From positions 62,001 to 126,000 of the forward strand of contig NZ_MSJQ01000291.1 of the NCBI RefSeq assembly GCF_014596515.1: a stretch of 64,000 nucleotides of DNA, read 5' to 3'. Below are positions 60,951-64,000 of this stretch, piece by piece. This DNA is from Streptomyces sp. CBMA156 (GTDB taxonomy: Bacteria > Actinomycetota > Actinomycetes > Streptomycetales > Streptomycetaceae). Both the position numbers and the translations under genes were made by a program. Numbering within the stretch: the first letter of the stretch is position 1; every line of letters starts with the position of its first letter. The notes below the pieces were generated by a model. The model was not told the origin of the DNA, made no database searches, and saw only the letters and a list, made by a program, of their open reading frames with translations.

Positions 60951-61231
60951 CTACCACCCGCTGCTGTGCTTCCTCGACAACACCGGTGAAGCCCTGGCCG
61001 GCGTGCTGCGACCGGCCAACACCGACACCGACCACATCACCGTGCTCGATGCCGCGCTCGCTCAGATCCCCGACGCCCACCGCCACCACGGCACCGACAT
61101 CCTCATCCGCGCCGACAGCGCCGGATCCGCCAAGGCCTTCCTGACCCACATCCGCGCCCTGTGCTCGCGCGGAATCCACGCCTCGTTCTCCGTCGGATGG
61201 TTCATCACCGAACCGGTCCGCCGGGGCCTGC
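60951..61231 (+). pseudogene. IS1380-family transposase fragment
   Basis: YHPLLCFLDNTGEALAGVLR, NTDTDHITVLDAAL and DILIRADSAGSAKAFLTHIR are the central IS1380 motifs, including the first catalytic Asp. The fragment runs into the antisense of the caspase gene's 3' end near 61205, so the caspase C-terminus may have been altered by this insertion. Confidence 0.75.
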
Positions 61232-62932
61232 TGACAGACCCTGCAGCTGGCCCCGGCGGATTGGCGAGAAGAGGTACAGGCGGACCAGGAGACGGTGGAA
61301 CCAGAAGGGGGGGAATCTCGCCGTCCAAATGTTCGGTAGGGGAACGCCGCTACCCAGTCCGCACCCCAGCAGCGTCAGGAGGGCTCCGAACATCGCAATC
61401 ATCGGGATAACAGCCGAGGTCCCCATCGATTCGTTGACCTCATGCCACATCAGATTACAGAGAATCGCGAGCAACAGAATCAGCGCGGGCAGGCACGCCA
61501 GCGCACGGGCGCTGCGGCGGAGAATCCACCCGCCGAACATCGACGCGATGAGGATCAGATGAAGCACTGCGAAAACGCCGAAGTTGGTGGCTGCGCCGTA
61601 CCCAAGGAACGGTCTGGGAGCCAGCAGGCCGATGAAGGCCACGGCCGTGCCGGCCAGGTACAGGCTGTCGCCCCTGCGCAGCAGGCCCGTGAGAGCCACT
61701 ATCAGCGGAGTTTCCAGCAGAAGGAGCATAATAGAAGACACGTCGGGGCCTAGGTAGTGGGCGTGTAGCGGCAGGTAGGTCCCTGCAAGCAGCGCCGTCC
61801 CACTCCGTATCTGAACCACCCAGTACAACGGACCCGAGCCCAGGCCGGTCATGACGGCCCTGCGGGATCTGGCCCGGCACAGCAGGCGCCGCACCAGCCA
61901 CGCCTCCACCAGGGAGAAGGCGATCGTGGCCCAGGCGGCCGTCAGGATCAGGTTGTCGGTGTTGGTGTCCTTCCCCTCCTCCTGCGAGCTGGTGGTGAGC
62001 AGGATCTGGGCGACCGCGATCGCGATATTCACCACCCAGATGAACAGGTCACCGAGCGTGTAGTCCCCGCGTCGGCGAAGGTGGAGGCCAGCGATCGAGC
62101 CGGCTGGCGAGGCCGAGCCCGCCGCTGGCCCATTGGGGACCGTCGGGAGGTCGGTGGTCCCGGTCACGCGAACGGACGGGAGGCGGTCGTTCGGTTTCTC
62201 CGTCCTTTCGGGCCATGTGGCGGACCTCCGGGCCACGGCGACAGCGCCCGTGCCGTCGAACTTCCGCCGAGGCTCGGGCAGACCCTGCGGGAGCGCCCGC
62301 TTCAGCTGCCGGTACAGGTCGTCAAGGTCGACGTACCCGTCGTGGTCGGTATCCTCGGCGGCCGACCGCAGGGCATCCACGAGGGCGGCCGTGAACGGGC
62401 TGGGCCTCCCCCGGTACTCGGTGTCCGCCGCGGTCTCGGTGCTGCTTGACGCGGTGAGGACGTACCGTCCACTGCCCGCGAGCTGCTGCGGGTCCACCGG
62501 GGCGGTTCCTTTGGCGAAGGCCCCGCTGTAGCAGCAGTCGAGGACGACGACGATGGTCGCCGCGTAGCTGCGCTCCATCATCTTCTTCAGAGCATCCGCG
62601 GAGACGGCGGTCGAGGCGAGGCGGTTGCCGATCGTGTCCCGCCCACAGAGGTGGAGTTCCCGGTGGATCTGCAGGCCGTGCCCGCTGTAGTAGAAGAGCA
62701 GGGTCTCGCCAGGCCGGCCGGAGGCGAAGAACTCCTCCGCTTCCGTGAGGATCTCGCCCGCGTTGCGCTCGTGCAGCACGTGGATCTCGTCGGGGTCGAA
62801 CATGCCGGTGGCCGGGTCTTGCAGCGCGGCCCAGAGCGCCATGCCGTCGGCGCGCGGTCCCTGCAGCGGAGGGAGGCTGGCGGGATCGTTGGGGAACACC
62901 GAGTTGCAGATCAACAAGGCCCTGTATGACAC
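61205..62932 (-). CDS. Caspase-like (C14) protease with multi-pass membrane domain
   Basis: GTG 62932 follows GGGAGAG; 575 residues. The first 220 residues form a caspase/metacaspase domain with the catalytic pair: His85 in YYSGHGLQ and Cys134 in LDCCYSGA, plus the substrate-pocket segment YVLTASSSTETA. About eight hydrophobic helices follow (residues 285-540). Bacterial caspases fused to membrane segments act as effectors in abortive-infection conflict systems. The EACC1-like gene starts 63 bp away in the opposite direction. The C-terminus overlaps a transposase relic. Confidence 0.85.
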   Translation of the reverse strand: MSYRALLICNSVFPNDPASLPPLQGPRADGMALWAALQDPATGMFDPDEIHVLHERNAGEILTEAEEFFASGRPGETLLFYYSGHGLQIHRELHLCGRDTIGNRLASTAVSADALKKMMERSYAATIVVVLDCCYSGAFAKGTAPVDPQQLAGSGRYVLTASSSTETAADTEYRGRPSPFTAALVDALRSAAEDTDHDGYVDLDDLYRQLKRALPQGLPEPRRKFDGTGAVAVARRSATWPERTEKPNDRLPSVRVTGTTDLPTVPNGPAAGSASPAGSIAGLHLRRRGDYTLGDLFIWVVNIAIAVAQILLTTSSQEEGKDTNTDNLILTAAWATIAFSLVEAWLVRRLLCRARSRRAVMTGLGSGPLYWVVQIRSGTALLAGTYLPLHAHYLGPDVSSIMLLLLETPLIVALTGLLRRGDSLYLAGTAVAFIGLLAPRPFLGYGAATNFGVFAVLHLILIASMFGGWILRRSARALACLPALILLLAILCNLMWHEVNESMGTSAVIPMIAMFGALLTLLGCGLGSGVPLPNIWTARFPPFWFHRLLVRLYLFSPIRRGQLQGLSAGPGGPVR

Positions 62933-62995
62933 GGCTCTCCCGGGCTAGGCTCGCGACGGCAGCAGTAACCCTACCGAGCAAGGAGGGCTTGGGTC

Positions 62996-63391
62996 TTGAG
63001 CTCCGGGACGTCGTTGGCAGTCGCGTTGTCGATCGAGGGTTTGGACGCCGGGCACCCGGCCGTCGAGCAGGCGTACGCCGAGCTTCTCGACGACGCGCGG
63101 GCCGTACCTGGGCTGACGGTCGACGAGCGCATGGCGCCCGTCCAGGGGCGCAAGGGCGGGGAGTTGGCGAACCTGCTGCTCGTACCGGGTGGCTCCGCGG
63201 TCGTCGTCGCGGTCGCGCGGATCTTCCGGCTCTGGCTCCAGCGCGACCGGGCCCGCTCCCTGTCCGTCACGGTCAGCCGGGCGGGCAGCGAGGACGTCAC
63301 CGTGCAGGCCTCGGGCGAGGCAGTCTCGATCGAGGCGTTGGAACGCGGTATTCAGCAGGCGCTGGAGCGGAGCCGGCCCGAGGCAGATTGA
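62996..63391 (+). CDS. EACC1-like protein (effector-associated constant component)
   Basis: TTG 62996 follows AAGGAGG at nine bases; 131 residues. A membrane-proximal helix (GGSAVVVAVARIFRLWLQRD) and a beta-rich part (RARSLSVTVSRAGSEDVTVQ, then ASGEAVSIEALERGIQQALE) match the general pattern described for EACC1, the invariant companion of caspase, trypsin or TIR effectors in predicted actinobacterial conflict systems. Divergent from the caspase gene; one shared promoter region. Confidence 0.65.
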   Translation: MSSGTSLAVALSIEGLDAGHPAVEQAYAELLDDARAVPGLTVDERMAPVQGRKGGELANLLLVPGGSAVVVAVARIFRLWLQRDRARSLSVTVSRAGSEDVTVQASGEAVSIEALERGIQQALERSRPEAD

Positions 63392-63674
63392 CCCTCGGTT
63401 GCCCGCTGTGCTTCCTCGCGCCCGATCGGGCTGGTGTGCTCACCAGGAGGCTTGGGGTGTCGCTCGGGTCCTGGCTGAACAAAGGGCGGTGTACTCATGC
63501 TGACGCGTCCGGTCCAGGTCGACGGTGCCGGGCAGGCGGCGCTCGGCGGCGGCAACCAACAGGACCGCCCCGGGGACGGCGAGCAGCTTCGCGGTGGTCT
63601 CTGGGCTGCCCGATGGAGCAGCCACATGCCCACCGCGGGCCAGCACGTATCGCACCAGCGACCTTTGCCCAGCA
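63392..63674. other. Gap with an unconvincing open frame
   Basis: A minus-strand frame (ARGGHVAAPSGSPETTAKLL, 63655-63440) has fair coding character but no clear start or ribosome site; I do not call it a gene. Otherwise nothing is seen. Confidence 0.35.
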
Positions 63675-63915
63675 GCTCACCCCCGCAGGCGCGGGGAACA
63701 GTTGACGCCGTGCGAGCGAGATCCGGTGAACCCCGCCAGCGCAGGGAGGTACTACGGCCACGACCGTAGCTGAACGCTCCGCCAGACGGGGGCAGGTTCT
63801 GCCGAAGGACGGTGTGGGAAGATACCCGGAGGGCTTGACAGCTTCTTCTCACTCCCGCAGGTACGGGGTCAGCTCTTCCGAGCCGTCACATCGCCCCGCG
63901 TGTGCGGGGATCACG
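63675..63915 (-). repeat. Degenerate type I-E-like CRISPR repeats
   Basis: Four 23-28 bp segments near 63677, 63725, 63848 and 63888 resemble the Streptomyces type I-E repeat on the minus strand (CCCCGCGCCTGCGGGGGTGA; CCCTGCGCTGGCGGGG; CCCCGTACCTGCGGGAGTGA; CCCCGCACACGCGGGG). The intervals are about 48, 123 and 40 bp rather than a regular 61, and no cas gene is in view. This may be the decayed end of an array lying beyond 64000. Confidence 0.35.
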
Positions 63916-64000
63916 GGAGTGCCCGTGCGTACGACCTCCGCAGGACCGGCGGGCAATCCCCCGTAGCGCGTCCGTCGACGCCCTCACCGGCAGCGTCCCA

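Noticed and set aside
63440-63655. Minus-strand frame near the right end
   Set aside because: Coding character is moderate but there is no start codon with ribosome site and no recognisable family.
1-64000. tRNA or rRNA genes
   Set aside because: No T-loop (GGTTCRANNCC with paired stem) or rRNA-like conserved stretch was noticed on either strand; a dedicated scan such as tRNAscan would be decisive.

Overview
This window is high-GC actinobacterial DNA, most likely from Streptomyces or a close relative. The support is the strong G/C third-position bias, GTG/TTG starts with GGAGG-type ribosome binding sites, many ATGA/GTGA stop-start overlaps, an Lsr2 protein, an XRE/DUF5753 regulator next to an SAM methyltransferase, and a PucR-type regulator. 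No rRNA, tRNA or core metabolic genes are visible. Between about 1 and 37.5 kb it reads as the backbone of a large autonomous element (giant plasmid or phage-plasmid). From about 37.8 kb to the end it becomes a mosaic of accessory genes, insertion sequences and broken genes.

Layout. 0-3 kb: MoxR-like AAA+ ATPase, an archaeo-eukaryotic-type primase/polymerase candidate, a hypothetical with an SSB-like tail, and a LysM membrane protein. 4-12.7 kb: a regulator/methyltransferase/PucR operon, a PAPS-reductase-like enzyme and a GNAT-containing fusion. 12.7-28.7 kb: a minus-strand block with an SNF2-type helicase carrying a zinc knuckle, a VRR-NUC nuclease, a 1057-residue family B DNA polymerase and an SF3/D5 helicase. 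Upstream of the helicase lies a 427-bp cluster of ten GTACCAC/GTGGTAC heptamers, a candidate replication origin or operator array. 28.7-33.7 kb: CPBP protease, DHH (RecJ-like) exonuclease, Lsr2 and a broken DUF2493 protein. 34-37.5 kb: large perfect inverted repeats, a long non-coding zone and a ParR-like/actin-like pair that looks like an actin-type segregation cassette.

37.5-43.5 kb is a scar zone. A phage-type N6-adenine methylase is split by an IS701-family unit carrying a Nudix gene, with an IS4-family element nested at its left edge; a frameshifted coiled-coil gene and a dead serine recombinase follow. 43.5-57 kb is a minus-strand run of small plasmid-type hypotheticals (PcfJ-like, NADAR-like, SSB, small zinc-binding proteins), several interrupted by nonsense codons. 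57.8-60.6 kb is a four-gene operon: WXG100-like protein, 520-residue protein ending in a papain-like peptidase domain, small unknown, and a secreted or lipid-anchored chagasin-like protein. It looks like a type VII-type effector with a protease-inhibitor immunity partner. 61.2-63.4 kb is a divergent pair: a caspase-membrane protein and an EACC1-like protein, which matches predicted bacterial conflict systems. The last 350 bp holds degenerate type I-E-like CRISPR repeats.

The replication set (AEP-like primase, PolB, SF3 helicase, SSB, DHH and VRR nucleases, SNF2 helicase) is self-consistent, and with the ParR/actin cassette suggests an independently replicating, actively segregated element. 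Gene starts were chosen by ribosome binding site and stop-start coupling. Functions rest on motifs read by eye; no database search was possible.
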